A DNA stretch of 22,266 nucleotides from VAZQ01 sp035552735 (GCA_035552735.1 DASZKX010000249.1:1-22266), one strand, 5' to 3'. Positions 7,310 through 15,432 are shown, counted from the stretch's first letter. A program made the numbers and translations. Notes: generated by a model not told the origin, from the sequence alone.

Positions 7310-8824
7310 ATGAACGATTCCGACCACCAGAATGTATCGCCGCCGGGGCCGCAATCGCTGCCACATGCCGGCGCCATGTCGGTATTCGCCATCGCGCTCT
7401 TGGCGGGCGCGATCCTCCTGGTCCTTCAAAACGTGATTGCCATCCCGTTTGTCTTCGAAAGAAACTACAACGAAGGCTGGAACATCTACAATACGCAGCG
7501 CTTCTTCTCGGGCGCGGTCGTCTACGACGACAATCTGTGGCGGGTGAACAACTATCCGCCGGTCTCGTTCCTGGTTGTGGGCGCCTTCGATCGCGCGGTC
7601 GGTGGCCTCTTGTTGAGCGGCCGTTTGGTCGCCCTCATGTCCTTCGTGGCGGTCGGCTGGCTCGCGGCCGTCGCCACGGCGCGGCTCGGCGCAAATCGGA
7701 CCGCGGCGCTCTTCGCCGCCGCATGCGCGCTCGGCTTTTTTTATCTGGCGGCGCCTGACTGGGTCGCGGTGGATGATCCGCAAACTCTGGCCGAAGCCAT
7801 CATGCTCGCCGGCTTCGTCACCTACCTGGCCGAGCCGGCCGGCCGGGCACGCCTCCTGGCGACGGCCGGCTTGATCATGCTGGCGGGCTTCACCAAGCAC
7901 AATCTGGTGGCGATCCCGATCGCCATCACGCTCGATATCGCCATCCGCTCCCGGCGCCACCTGCCGTTCTGGCTCGCCGCCTGTGCTGGTCTCGCCGTCC
8001 TGTTCTGGGGACTGACCGTGCTCGGCGCCGGCGGCAGCTTTCTGGCGCATGTTCTGCAGCCCCGCGCCTTCGCCTGGGGGAGCGTCGAGCTCCACTTGCT
8101 GCGGTTCCTGGCGATCTTTGCCGCCCCGATCATGCTGACCCTTTGGTTTTCGGCGCGGCTCTTCACGCGTGATCGACTGGTGCTGGCGGTCTACGGCGTC
8201 GTCGCCCTCGCCGGCGGCGCGCTCCTCTCAGGTTTCGAGGGGGCCTCCTACAATATGCTGCAGGATGCGGCGGTCTTCCTGGCGATCGCGGCCGGTCTCA
8301 TGGTCCATGAGCCGCGCCGATCGAGCCCGGCTGGCACCGGCTCGCGGGCGGCGCTCGCTCTGGTGCCGCTCGTGGTCAGCTTGCCGATCGTGGCGCGCGT
8401 GCCGCACGCGCTCACCGATGTCTATCATCTCGATCGCGTGCTGCAGGCCGACCGGGAGACGCAACAATCCTTCCTGGCAGATGCGGCCTACGTCGCGGGC
8501 CGGCAGGGCGCGGCGATTTGCGAAAGCCTGTTGCTTTGCTACCGCGCCGATCAACCGTTCGGGCTCGATCCGTTCAACTCGCGTCAAAATATCCTGGCCG
8601 GCAGGCTCGACCAGCGCCCCCTCATCGAGCGGGTCGCCGCGCACGAATTCGCCGTTGTCCAGCTGCGGGCCGAGATCTGCGACGGTCCGACGGTCGCAGG
8701 CTGCGGCATATTGCACGATCCGCCAAAAATTCTGCGGTTCACCGACGAGCTCCTGCACGCGATCGATCGCGACTACCGCATCGACCGGCGCTCCTCGCTC
8801 GGCGTGTTCTACGTGCCGAAGTGA
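7310..8824 (+). CDS. GT-C-like membrane glycosyltransferase, paralogue of 1233 gene
   Basis: A 504-aa polytopic membrane protein, third in the operon, beginning 6 bp after the preceding stop. The layout is a first helix at about residues 23-45, the outer loop ERNYNEGWNIYNTQRFFSG, the landmark NNYPPVSFLV, then LLSGRLVALMS, WVAVDDPQTLAEA and AGFTKHNLVAIPI, and a soluble end. These landmarks match those of the 501-aa protein at 1233-2738 (TPLYYYVAAA, SAGRLVS, WYDIARLDTL, AYFTKQTVLL), so both belong to one family. N-N-Y-P-P after an acidic first loop is what I expect in ArnT/PMT-like enzymes that use polyprenyl-phosphate-linked sugars. The gene converges on the TIR protein with only 28 bp between the stops. 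The precise reaction is not determinable. Confidence 0.83.
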   Translation: MNDSDHQNVSPPGPQSLPHAGAMSVFAIALLAGAILLVLQNVIAIPFVFERNYNEGWNIYNTQRFFSGAVVYDDNLWRVNNYPPVSFLVVGAFDRAVGGLLLSGRLVALMSFVAVGWLAAVATARLGANRTAALFAAACALGFFYLAAPDWVAVDDPQTLAEAIMLAGFVTYLAEPAGRARLLATAGLIMLAGFTKHNLVAIPIAITLDIAIRSRRHLPFWLAACAGLAVLFWGLTVLGAGGSFLAHVLQPRAFAWGSVELHLLRFLAIFAAPIMLTLWFSARLFTRDRLVLAVYGVVALAGGALLSGFEGASYNMLQDAAVFLAIAAGLMVHEPRRSSPAGTGSRAALALVPLVVSLPIVARVPHALTDVYHLDRVLQADRETQQSFLADAAYVAGRQGAAICESLLLCYRADQPFGLDPFNSRQNILAGRLDQRPLIERVAAHEFAVVQLRAEICDGPTVAGCGILHDPPKILRFTDELLHAIDRDYRIDRRSSLGVFYVPK

Positions 8825-8852
8825 GTTGCGGCACCGCCACGGCGACTCAGAA

Positions 8853-11729
8853 TCAGCGGCTATCGTTCGCCAAGAGCGTCCTTCCGATACGGAACCCTAT
8901 GTCATCGTGCCGGCTGTCGGGGGCGAGCCAAAGGCGGTTGGCGGTGCGCAGATACTGCGGATCACTGCGCCAGGAGCTGCCGCGAAGGTCACGGAACTTG
9001 CAGTCGCCGCCGCTCCAAGCCGAACCATCCGTCGGCGTCCCGTTATAATCGCCGTGATAGCAATCCTGCACCCACTGCCAAACGTCGCCGTTCATATCGT
9101 AGAGGCCGAAATCGTTTGGCTTGAACGATCCGACGGCCGAGGTTTCCCGGTTGTCCCACCTGCTTCCGCACCCCTTGCAATCGGCATTCCCGCTGCCGAT
9201 GTCGCCGCCCCAGGGATAGGCGGTGATGCCGCCGGCGCGCGCCGCATATTCCCATTCGGCCTCGGTCAGCAGACGGTACGGCCGGTTGGTCATTCTCGAG
9301 AACCAGGCGACATATTGCTCGGCATCGTCCCAGGAGACGTTGATGACCGGCTTCGTCCCGCGGCCGTAGCCGCCGTCGCCGGCCACCGGGCAGGCTCCAA
9401 CGGAAACACAGGCGTCCCAGTCCGCGAACGTCACGTCGAACTTGGCGACCGCGAATGACCTCGCAATCGTGACGTGCTGCTGCGGGCCCTCGTTGGGAAA
9501 CCGGCCCTTTTCGGTCGTGGGCGATCCCATCATGAAATCGCCCGCCGGCACGACGATCATCTCCGGACAATCCTTGGCGCATTCGTGGAAGCTCACCCGC
9601 GGCTTGAGCGCATGCTCGCCCTCCGTGGTGAGCACATAGGGTCGGATGCTCGCCATCATGTAGGGCCGCATGATGAAGAACCAGTTCAGCTGCTCCTTGA
9701 TGAAGGCCTGATTGATCCAGCCGACGAGGCCGGCGATGACGCCCACCAACAACGAGTAGATGACAGCCTGCACGCGCCGCGTCCTGGCCCTCGCTGCCGC
9801 TTCCTTCTTCCGGCAGGCCATGAGGTAGGCGCGATCGGTCGGCTCCAGGTTGGCTGCGAGGTCGGGCCGGTCGCTCAGCCGCTCGGCCGCCTCCAGCCGG
9901 CCGGTCGTGTGCGCGAGCCAGGCGGCATTCTTGCCATTCGCCGCCCAGTCGCGGCTGGCGCGCTTGATGCCATCCATCACGCTGAGGAGCCCGGCGTCGT
10001 CCGCCAGCCAGCCTTGCAGCAGGCCCCATTGTCGCAGCAGCGCCTCATGCGCGGGCTCGATGGTCTTCTCACCCGTGTCCTTGGCGACGTCGGTGGCGAG
10101 CAGCCGTTGCTCGACGAAATGCTGGATCAGCGGCCGCGCCTCGGCCGGGATCTCCGAGAGCCGGGCCACGCGGCGGCGCGGCGCGCCGGTGTCCGGATCG
10201 ATGCCGGCCAGCCAGGGGATCAGACCGCGGCGCAGCAGCGCCAGCCGCGCCAGGCGATCTTTCGCGATCATCGGATCCGCGTCGGCGGCCTTGAAGGCGC
10301 GCTCGACCGCGGCCTCGATCGAACCCTTCACGCGTCCCAGCTCGTCGTAGTGCGCGAGCTTGAGATGCCCGCCGGCGTGGTATTCGCCATAGAGGCGCTC
10401 GAGCGTAAAGGCGAGCAGCGGCAGCGCATCGGTGGCGCCGCCAGCCTCGATGTCGGCGAGCAACGCCTCGACCAAGACGTCCTCGATCTTGAGCACGCGC
10501 GCCGTGTCGTCCAGCCGTCGCGCCGGGCCCTTGATCAGCTCGGCATAGGAGCCCTTCGGCACCGGCGGCAGGCTGTAGGTCTCCTGGCGCACGCCTTCCA
10601 GCGCCTTGGCGAGCTGCAGGCGTTCGTAGTTGTCCGACCGGATCGTGAAGACCGCGATGACGGCTGGGCTATCTTCGACCAGGAGATCACGCAGCAAGGC
10701 GAGGAACGGTTGCGCTTCGCCTTGCGCCTCGGCGAGGAACAGCTCCTCGCCCTGGTCGATCGACAGGACAAGCACCGGCAATCGCGGCTTCACGCCGGCG
10801 GCCGGATCGACCGGGGCGCCCTTGTCGGCAAGATCTTGCAGGGTGGGCTTGAGCTTCGCGGCGCCACCCTGGATGGCGGCGCGCAGCTCGGCACGCGGCA
10901 CCTTGATGCGAGCCGCCGCGCAGGCGCCTTCGAGCGCGCTCAGAAGACCGGTCACCCCGGTGATAGCGGCCCGCTCCGGCCGGATGATCGGCAACGGCAG
11001 GAACGTCTGGTCGTCGCGCGCCAGCCGCGGAAACAGGCCGGCGCGCAGGAACGACGATTTGCCGGCCCCGGACGCGCCGAGGATGACAAGAAGGCGCGGT
11101 GGCGCCGCGTCCTGCAAGCCGCGCAGCGTATCGAGCATCTCGGCGATCTGGGCGTCGCGACCGAAAAAAATGCCGGCATCGTCGGCTTCGAGCGGCCGCA
11201 GACCGCGATACGGTGGCCGGTCCGGATCGCTGTCCGGCGGCCAGTCGAAGTGCCGGGCATCGAGCCTGGCGGTCTGCAGCCCGAGCTTGAGCCGGCGCAG
11301 ACCGTCGGCCCCGAAGGCGACCTCGACGGTCTGGCCCATCCGCGGCAGCACGACGGAGAATGTCCGGCTCTCCCCCACGGCCGCGATGCTCACGAGCTGC
11401 CATTCCCGCGTCATGACCGCGGGCAGCTCGCCCGGCGCAATGTCCTCGATCAGGATGCCGAACAGCCGCTTGCGCAGGTGACGCACCAGCCGGAACTCGT
11501 CCCGGCACCATTCCGAGCCGAGCCAGGCGCGCGAGACCAGGAACAGCACCGCCTCGCAACGATCCGCCGCGTCCCGCAGCGCCTCTTCCCAGCGCTCTCC
11601 CGCCTTGATGCCGCGCTCGGGATCGAGGTCGAGAAAGACGTCGTCCCAGCCTTCGCCCTTGAGCCAATCGCGCAGCGCCAGGGCCGCCGCATTGTTGTCG
11701 CTCGAATGGCTCAAGAAGATACGCGACAC
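8853..11729 (-). CDS. TIR-STAND NTPase with transmembrane FGE-like sensor
   Basis: A 958-aa modular protein. Residues 1-120 are a TIR domain: RIFLSHSSDN at the start, and SEWCRDEF with Glu78 at the place of the NADase glutamate of bacterial TIRs. Residues 173-195 (PYRGLRPLEADDAGIFFGRD) open a STAND NTPase of the nSTAND1 kind. Its P-loop is GASGAGKS (218-225) and its Walker B is VLVLSIDQGEE (319-329, Asp325). The helical part has DALPLLAFTLERLYGEY and IEPAHEALLRQW. A basic stretch RARTRR precedes one clear membrane helix (about 653-675). Residues about 721-950 are an FGE/SUMF1-like (C-type-lectin-like) domain with IVVPAGDFMMGS, TEAEWEYAAR, YPWGGD, GLYDMNGDVWQW and IGFRIGR. It lacks the catalytic Cys pair and carries cysteine pairs. 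I infer a ligand-sensing switch that activates a cytosolic NAD-cleaving or signalling TIR, as in bacterial immunity. The GTG start has GGGGGCGG just upstream. Confidence 0.92.
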   Translation of the reverse strand: MSRIFLSHSSDNNAAALALRDWLKGEGWDDVFLDLDPERGIKAGERWEEALRDAADRCEAVLFLVSRAWLGSEWCRDEFRLVRHLRKRLFGILIEDIAPGELPAVMTREWQLVSIAAVGESRTFSVVLPRMGQTVEVAFGADGLRRLKLGLQTARLDARHFDWPPDSDPDRPPYRGLRPLEADDAGIFFGRDAQIAEMLDTLRGLQDAAPPRLLVILGASGAGKSSFLRAGLFPRLARDDQTFLPLPIIRPERAAITGVTGLLSALEGACAAARIKVPRAELRAAIQGGAAKLKPTLQDLADKGAPVDPAAGVKPRLPVLVLSIDQGEELFLAEAQGEAQPFLALLRDLLVEDSPAVIAVFTIRSDNYERLQLAKALEGVRQETYSLPPVPKGSYAELIKGPARRLDDTARVLKIEDVLVEALLADIEAGGATDALPLLAFTLERLYGEYHAGGHLKLAHYDELGRVKGSIEAAVERAFKAADADPMIAKDRLARLALLRRGLIPWLAGIDPDTGAPRRRVARLSEIPAEARPLIQHFVEQRLLATDVAKDTGEKTIEPAHEALLRQWGLLQGWLADDAGLLSVMDGIKRASRDWAANGKNAAWLAHTTGRLEAAERLSDRPDLAANLEPTDRAYLMACRKKEAAARARTRRVQAVIYSLLVGVIAGLVGWINQAFIKEQLNWFFIMRPYMMASIRPYVLTTEGEHALKPRVSFHECAKDCPEMIVVPAGDFMMGSPTTEKGRFPNEGPQQHVTIARSFAVAKFDVTFADWDACVSVGACPVAGDGGYGRGTKPVINVSWDDAEQYVAWFSRMTNRPYRLLTEAEWEYAARAGGITAYPWGGDIGSGNADCKGCGSRWDNRETSAVGSFKPNDFGLYDMNGDVWQWVQDCYHGDYNGTPTDGSAWSGGDCKFRDLRGSSWRSDPQYLRTANRLWLAPDSRHDDIGFRIGRTLLANDSR

Positions 11730-11862
11730 GGCAACCGCCCCCGAGGAAACCTCGTCCCATTTCGAGCTTAAAGATGCGGATGGCGATTGTCAGCAAGCAA
11801 GACGGCACCGGATGCGGCTCTCGACATGCATGAAACGGCATTCCGGCGCGCGAGCCGGCCGG
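11730..11862 (-). promoter_or_regulatory. Gap before the TIR-STAND gene, possible promoter
   Basis: This 133-bp stretch separates the efflux operon from the TIR gene on the same strand. Just after the permease stop is a short GC inverted repeat (GGC-TCGCGC-GCC), too weak to call a terminator. Read on the minus strand, CTGACA, 17 bases and TAAGCT is a possible promoter for the TIR gene, matching the consensus only moderately. I see no gene in the gap. Confidence 0.3.
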
Positions 11863-13056
11863 TCAATCGAGCGTGCGGCGGAAGCGCGTCACCGCGACCA
11901 TCATGGCAATCAGCATCAAGCCGCCAAGCGCCAGCGTGTCGAATTGAAGATCGGCCAGCGTCGCGCCCTTGAGCATGATCGAGCGCACGATGCGCAGATA
12001 ATGAGTGAGCGGCAACACCTCGCCGACCCACTGCGCCCATCGCGGCATGCCGGCGAACGGGAACATGAATCCGGACAAGAGAATGTTCGGCAGGAAGAAC
12101 ATCATCGACATCTGCATGGCCTGCAGCTGGTTTTGCGCCAGCGTCGAGAACGTATAGCCGATTGACAGGTTGGTGCTGATGAACAGCGTGCTGAGCACGG
12201 CCAAGAGCGTCAGATTGCCGACCACCGGAACCCCGAACAGGCCGATGCCGATGCCGATGATCAGGCCGGCCTGGATGAACCCGACCATGATGTAGGGCAC
12301 GATCTTGCCCAGCATGATCTCGATCGGGGTGATCGGCATGGCGAGCAGGCTCTCCATGGTGCCGCGCTCGATCTCGCGCGTGACCGACAGCGCCGTGAAG
12401 ATCAGCATCGTCATGGTGAGGATGGTGCCGACCAGGCCGGGCACGATGTTGAGCGCGGTCGTGCCGGCCGGGTTGTAGCGGGCATGGGTGCGGATCTCGA
12501 AGGCCGCCGGACTGGCGTCGGGAACGTCGCGATCGTGCTGGAGCGCGGTGGTGACCAGTTGCGCGAGCGCCGACATGGCGGAGCCGGCCGCGACCGGATC
12601 GGTCGCGTCGGCGGCGACCAGCAGCGCCGGGCGATCGCCGCGGCGCACCGCGCGCTCGAAATTGGCCGGGATCTCGATGGCGAACAATACGCTGCCGGAG
12701 GCCAGCAGATGGTCGAACTCGGCCTCGTCCGTCACCCGATGGGTGACCTCGAAATAATCGGTGTTCTCCAGCGCCTTGAGAATCGAGCGGCCGAGGTCGC
12801 TGTCCTCCTGCAGCAGCACCGCGGTCGGCAGATGACGCGGATTGGTATTGATGGCGTAGCCGAACAGCATGAGCTGGACCAGCGGGATCATGATGATCAT
12901 GGCGAACGACACGCGATCGCGGCGCAGCTGAATGAACTCCTTGATCAGCATCGCCGCCGTGCGCCGCCAGAAGCCGCCGCTGATCGGGACGCGGGGCTGC
13001 GGGATCGGGGCTTGGGTCAGGAGACCTTGGGTCATCGGAAAAGAAACTTGGGTCAT
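11863..13056 (-). CDS. ABC-2 type transporter permease (YbhR/YhhJ-like)
   Basis: The inner-membrane subunit of a putative multidrug exporter, 397 aa. After a cytoplasmic N-terminus comes the hallmark IKEFIQLRRDRVSFAMI and a first helix, IMIPLVQLMLFGYAI. A periplasmic domain of about 180 residues follows (from AINTNPRHLPTAVL to NPAGTTALNIVPG). The last five helices include TREIERGTMESLLAMPITPI, the conserved cytoplasmic coupling segment of ABC-2 permeases, and NILLSGFMFPFAGMP. The ATG overlaps the stop of the ATPase gene in an ATGA. The E. coli ybhGFSR operon has two permeases; here there is one, so a homodimer is likely. A second in-frame ATG seven codons later (13035) sits in a repeat of the first start region. 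It is the last gene of its operon. Confidence 0.93.
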   Translation of the reverse strand: MTQVSFPMTQGLLTQAPIPQPRVPISGGFWRRTAAMLIKEFIQLRRDRVSFAMIIMIPLVQLMLFGYAINTNPRHLPTAVLLQEDSDLGRSILKALENTDYFEVTHRVTDEAEFDHLLASGSVLFAIEIPANFERAVRRGDRPALLVAADATDPVAAGSAMSALAQLVTTALQHDRDVPDASPAAFEIRTHARYNPAGTTALNIVPGLVGTILTMTMLIFTALSVTREIERGTMESLLAMPITPIEIMLGKIVPYIMVGFIQAGLIIGIGIGLFGVPVVGNLTLLAVLSTLFISTNLSIGYTFSTLAQNQLQAMQMSMMFFLPNILLSGFMFPFAGMPRWAQWVGEVLPLTHYLRIVRSIMLKGATLADLQFDTLALGGLMLIAMMVAVTRFRRTLD

Positions 13057-13994
13057 TGGAAATTGTCCCGCGACTTGCTCATGAGATCGATGAAGACGTC
13101 CTCCAGCGTCGGCTGCGAACGCGTCCAGACCAGCCCCGGCCGATTGCGATCGGGCGCGATGGCCGTGTCGAGCGCCGCCTGATCGCGTCCCGACACATGC
13201 AGCCTGGCTCCGAATGGCGCCACCATGTCGACGCCCGGGCGGCCGGCGAGCTCATCGGCGAATTTGGCCAGGCCCGCGCCGTCGCTGGTACCGACCGCAT
13301 AGGTAGTGAGGTGCGAGGCCGCGATCACCTGCTCGACGGTGCCGTGCACCAGCAGATCCCCATAGGCGATGTAGGCGATCTCGTGGCAGCGCTCGGCCTC
13401 GTCCATGTAATGGGTCGAGACCAGCACGGTGAGGCCCTCGCCGGCGAGCGCGTGAATCTCGCTCCAGAACTCGCGCCGCGCCTTGGGGTCGACGCCCGCC
13501 GTCGGCTCGTCGAGCAGGAGCAGCTGCGGGCTCGGCAGCGTGCAGGCGCCGAGCGCCAGGCGCTGCTTCCATCCGCCGGACAATTCGCCCGCGAGCTGCT
13601 CCTCGCGGCCGCCGAGCCCGATCCGCTCGATCATCGCGCGCGCCGCCTTGACCGGATTGGGCAGCCCATAGAGACGCGCGACGAATTCCAGATTCTCCCG
13701 CACCGAAAGATCCTGATACAGGCTGAAGCGTTGCGTCATGTAACCCACATAATGCTTGATCTGATCGGACTGCGTGATGATGTCGAAGCCCAGACACGTG
13801 CCGCGGCCCTGGTCGGGCGTGAGCAGACCGCACAGCATGCGGATGGTCGTGGTCTTGCCGGAGCCGTTGGGACCGAGAAACCCGTAGATGGTGCCGCGCT
13901 TCACCCGCATGGACAGATTGCGCACCACAGTGCGGCCGTCGAACGACTTGGTCAGGCCTTCGACGTCGATCGCAATGTCGGGCGCCGCCGTCAC
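13053..13994 (-). CDS. ABC transporter ATPase (drug-export type)
   Basis: The cytoplasmic energy-coupling subunit, 313 aa. Walker A is GPNGSGKT (41-48), the Q-loop is around Gln88 (GYMTQRFSLYQDLSV), the signature is LSGGWKQR (138-145), and Walker B with the D-loop is LLLLDEPTAGVDP (158-170). The switch histidine is in VLVSTHYMDEAE. The W in the signature and the DrrA-like C-terminal extension (residues 220-313, including TLEDVFIDLM) fit ABC-2-type drug and polysaccharide exporters. The start is GTG at 13994 because it overlaps the stop of the adaptor gene as GTGA. An open frame continues 70 codons further upstream, but that stretch is antisense-like, arginine-rich and overlaps the adaptor gene. 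YbhF of E. coli is a double-ATPase fusion; this is a single one. Confidence 0.95.
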   Translation of the reverse strand: MTAAPDIAIDVEGLTKSFDGRTVVRNLSMRVKRGTIYGFLGPNGSGKTTTIRMLCGLLTPDQGRGTCLGFDIITQSDQIKHYVGYMTQRFSLYQDLSVRENLEFVARLYGLPNPVKAARAMIERIGLGGREEQLAGELSGGWKQRLALGACTLPSPQLLLLDEPTAGVDPKARREFWSEIHALAGEGLTVLVSTHYMDEAERCHEIAYIAYGDLLVHGTVEQVIAASHLTTYAVGTSDGAGLAKFADELAGRPGVDMVAPFGARLHVSGRDQAALDTAIAPDRNRPGLVWTRSQPTLEDVFIDLMSKSRDNFQ

Positions 13995-14770
13995 CGCTGC
14001 ACCTGCGGCCGCGCCTCCGCCGGCACCAGCGCGACGCTCACCGGCTGGCCGACGCGCAATCGATCCGGACGTTGCGGGCGCGCCTCGATCATGAAGACGA
14101 GCTTGGAGCGCTCCTCGGTCGAGTAGATCACCGGCGGCGTGAATTCCGAGGTGCGCGACATGAAGCTCACGGTGGCGGTGAGGTCGGCGGCGCAGCCGTC
14201 GCATTGCACCTTCACGGCGTCGCCGAGCTTGATGCGTGGCAGAACCGTTTCATTGACGAAGAAACGCACCTTCAAATTTTCCGGCGGCAGCAGCGCGACC
14301 ACCGGCTTGCCGGCCGGGACCATCTCGCCGACGCGGAAATAGACCTGCTCGACGCTGCCGGTCACCGGGCTCGCGACCTTGCGGCGGTCGAGCCGTGTCT
14401 GCGAGGAGTTGAGCCGGGCCTGGGCGGTGCGCAATGCCGCCTCCGCGTCCTCGAAGGCCTTTTGCGTGCCCGCCTGGGTCTTGAGGAGGTCGCGCGCGCG
14501 GTCGAAGGCCTGCTGGGCGTTCTTCAGGGCCGCCTCCTGCATCTGCAGATCGGCCTTCTGCAGATCGGCATCCACGGTGAACAGCGGCGCCCCGGTTGTG
14601 ACCTGATCGCCCTGTTGCACCGCCAGCGTCTCGACCCGGCCGATCTCGTCGGGACTGACGAAGATGAGGTCGGCCTCGATCCAGCCCTGGAAGGTCGCAT
14701 CATCGCCAGGAGCACATCCGCTCAAGACGAGCGTGACGGCGAGCCCGATGGCACCACGGCGCGTGTTCAT
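13991..14770 (-). CDS. HlyD-type periplasmic adaptor lipoprotein (YbhG-like)
   Basis: The membrane-fusion subunit linking the ABC exporter to the cell envelope, 259 aa. It begins with a lipoprotein signal: MNTRR, hydrophobic IGLAVTLV, and the lipobox LSGC with Cys19, predicting a lipid anchor. The first barrel-sandwich half is GWIEADLIFVSPDEIGRVE and VQQGDQVTTGAPLF. Residues about 68-135 are an alanine/glutamine-rich coiled-coil hairpin. The second half follows as VASPVTGSVEQVYFRVGEMV, then a beta-barrel containing VRFFVNETVLP. Overlaps: its ATG is inside the stop of the TetR gene (ATGA), and its stop is inside the start of the ATPase (GTGA). This suggests translational coupling. The lipobox, rather than the uncleaved anchor common in this family, is a modest deviation. 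Confidence 0.94.
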   Translation of the reverse strand: MNTRRGAIGLAVTLVLSGCAPGDDATFQGWIEADLIFVSPDEIGRVETLAVQQGDQVTTGAPLFTVDADLQKADLQMQEAALKNAQQAFDRARDLLKTQAGTQKAFEDAEAALRTAQARLNSSQTRLDRRKVASPVTGSVEQVYFRVGEMVPAGKPVVALLPPENLKVRFFVNETVLPRIKLGDAVKVQCDGCAADLTATVSFMSRTSEFTPPVIYSTEERSKLVFMIEARPQRPDRLRVGQPVSVALVPAEARPQVQR

Positions 14771-15432
14771 GTCGCCTTCCCTTCGCCGAACAGAAGATCG
14801 AGATGGGCGCGCATCAAGCCCTGCACGTCGAGCGGTTCCTGCCGCTCGAACAAGCCGCTCCAGATGATGGCGACAATGCCGGGGGCACCCAGCAATTGCG
14901 GGAACCGGATGATGGCGTCGCTGCGCAATTCGCCACGGGCGAGCGCGCGTCGCAGCAGCGCCCGCACCGCCGCGATGATGCGTGACAGCACCTCCCGGTA
15001 ATAGAAATCGGCCAGCTGCGGAAAACGCGGCCCCTCGCTGAGGATGAGCCGGATGATGTCGCGGCGGCTGGTGCCGTAGATCTCGCGCACGAACAGCTCG
15101 ACCGCCCGCTCCGCCACCGCGCGCACCGGCAGGTCGACGGCGAGCGCGGTTTCGAGCGTCGCCACCACGGGACCCATCTCGGAGAGGATCAAGTCCTGGA
15201 ACAGCGTCTCCTTGTCGCGGAAGTAGAGATAGATCGTGCCCTTGGCGATGCCGGCCGCGTCCGCGACATCGTCCAGCCGGGCGGCCGCGAATCCGCGGGC
15301 GGAGAACTCCTTCAGCGCCGCGGCCAGGATCGCCTGCCGCCGCTCGGCGCGCCTCCCGGCGCGCGGCCCCGCCACGGTCCGGCGCGGGCGCTTCGCCTTG
15401 CTTCTGCGGCTGGTGGTTGCGACCCCGGTCAT
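14767..15432 (-). CDS. TetR-family repressor of the efflux operon
   Basis: A DNA-binding regulator of 221 aa, first gene of the operon it probably controls. A basic N-terminal arm (SKAKRPRR, RAGRRAERR) precedes the HTH domain, residues about 32-78. The HTH runs through AILAAALKEFSARGF, LDDVADAAGIAKGTIYLYF and RDKETLF, the standard TetR pattern. The C-terminal ligand domain contains RFPQLADFYYREVL. It resembles CecR/YbiH regulators that sit beside ybhGFSR-type exporters. The ATG at 15432 has GAGG seven bases upstream. A perfect 16-bp palindrome 17 bp upstream of the start is its likely operator. The ligand is unknown, probably a toxic compound exported by the pump. Confidence 0.95.
   Translation of the reverse strand: MTGVATTSRRSKAKRPRRTVAGPRAGRRAERRQAILAAALKEFSARGFAAARLDDVADAAGIAKGTIYLYFRDKETLFQDLILSEMGPVVATLETALAVDLPVRAVAERAVELFVREIYGTSRRDIIRLILSEGPRFPQLADFYYREVLSRIIAAVRALLRRALARGELRSDAIIRFPQLLGAPGIVAIIWSGLFERQEPLDVQGLMRAHLDLLFGEGKAT

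Noticed and set aside
6320..8095. 591-codon minus-strand open frame opposite two membrane-protein genes
   Set aside because: Hydrophilic, Arg/Gln/Glu-rich mirror of hydrophobic codons; the same applies to the 394-codon frame at 4279-5463.
8853..9200. FGE/C-type-lectin C-terminus as a target of a diversity-generating retroelement
   Set aside because: Such domains are common DGR targets, but I see no reverse transcriptase, no template repeat and no AAY-rich codon run in the window.
9474..11771. 765-codon plus-strand open frame opposite the TIR-STAND gene
   Set aside because: Antisense shadow of a coding region with clear TIR, P-loop and FGE-like motifs; no recognisable protein on the opposite strand.
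13995..14204. Upstream extension of the ABC ATPase gene by 70 codons
   Set aside because: The extension lies in the adaptor gene on the same strand in another frame and is Arg/Gly/Ala-rich; the GTG at 13994 overlapping the adaptor stop is the natural start.
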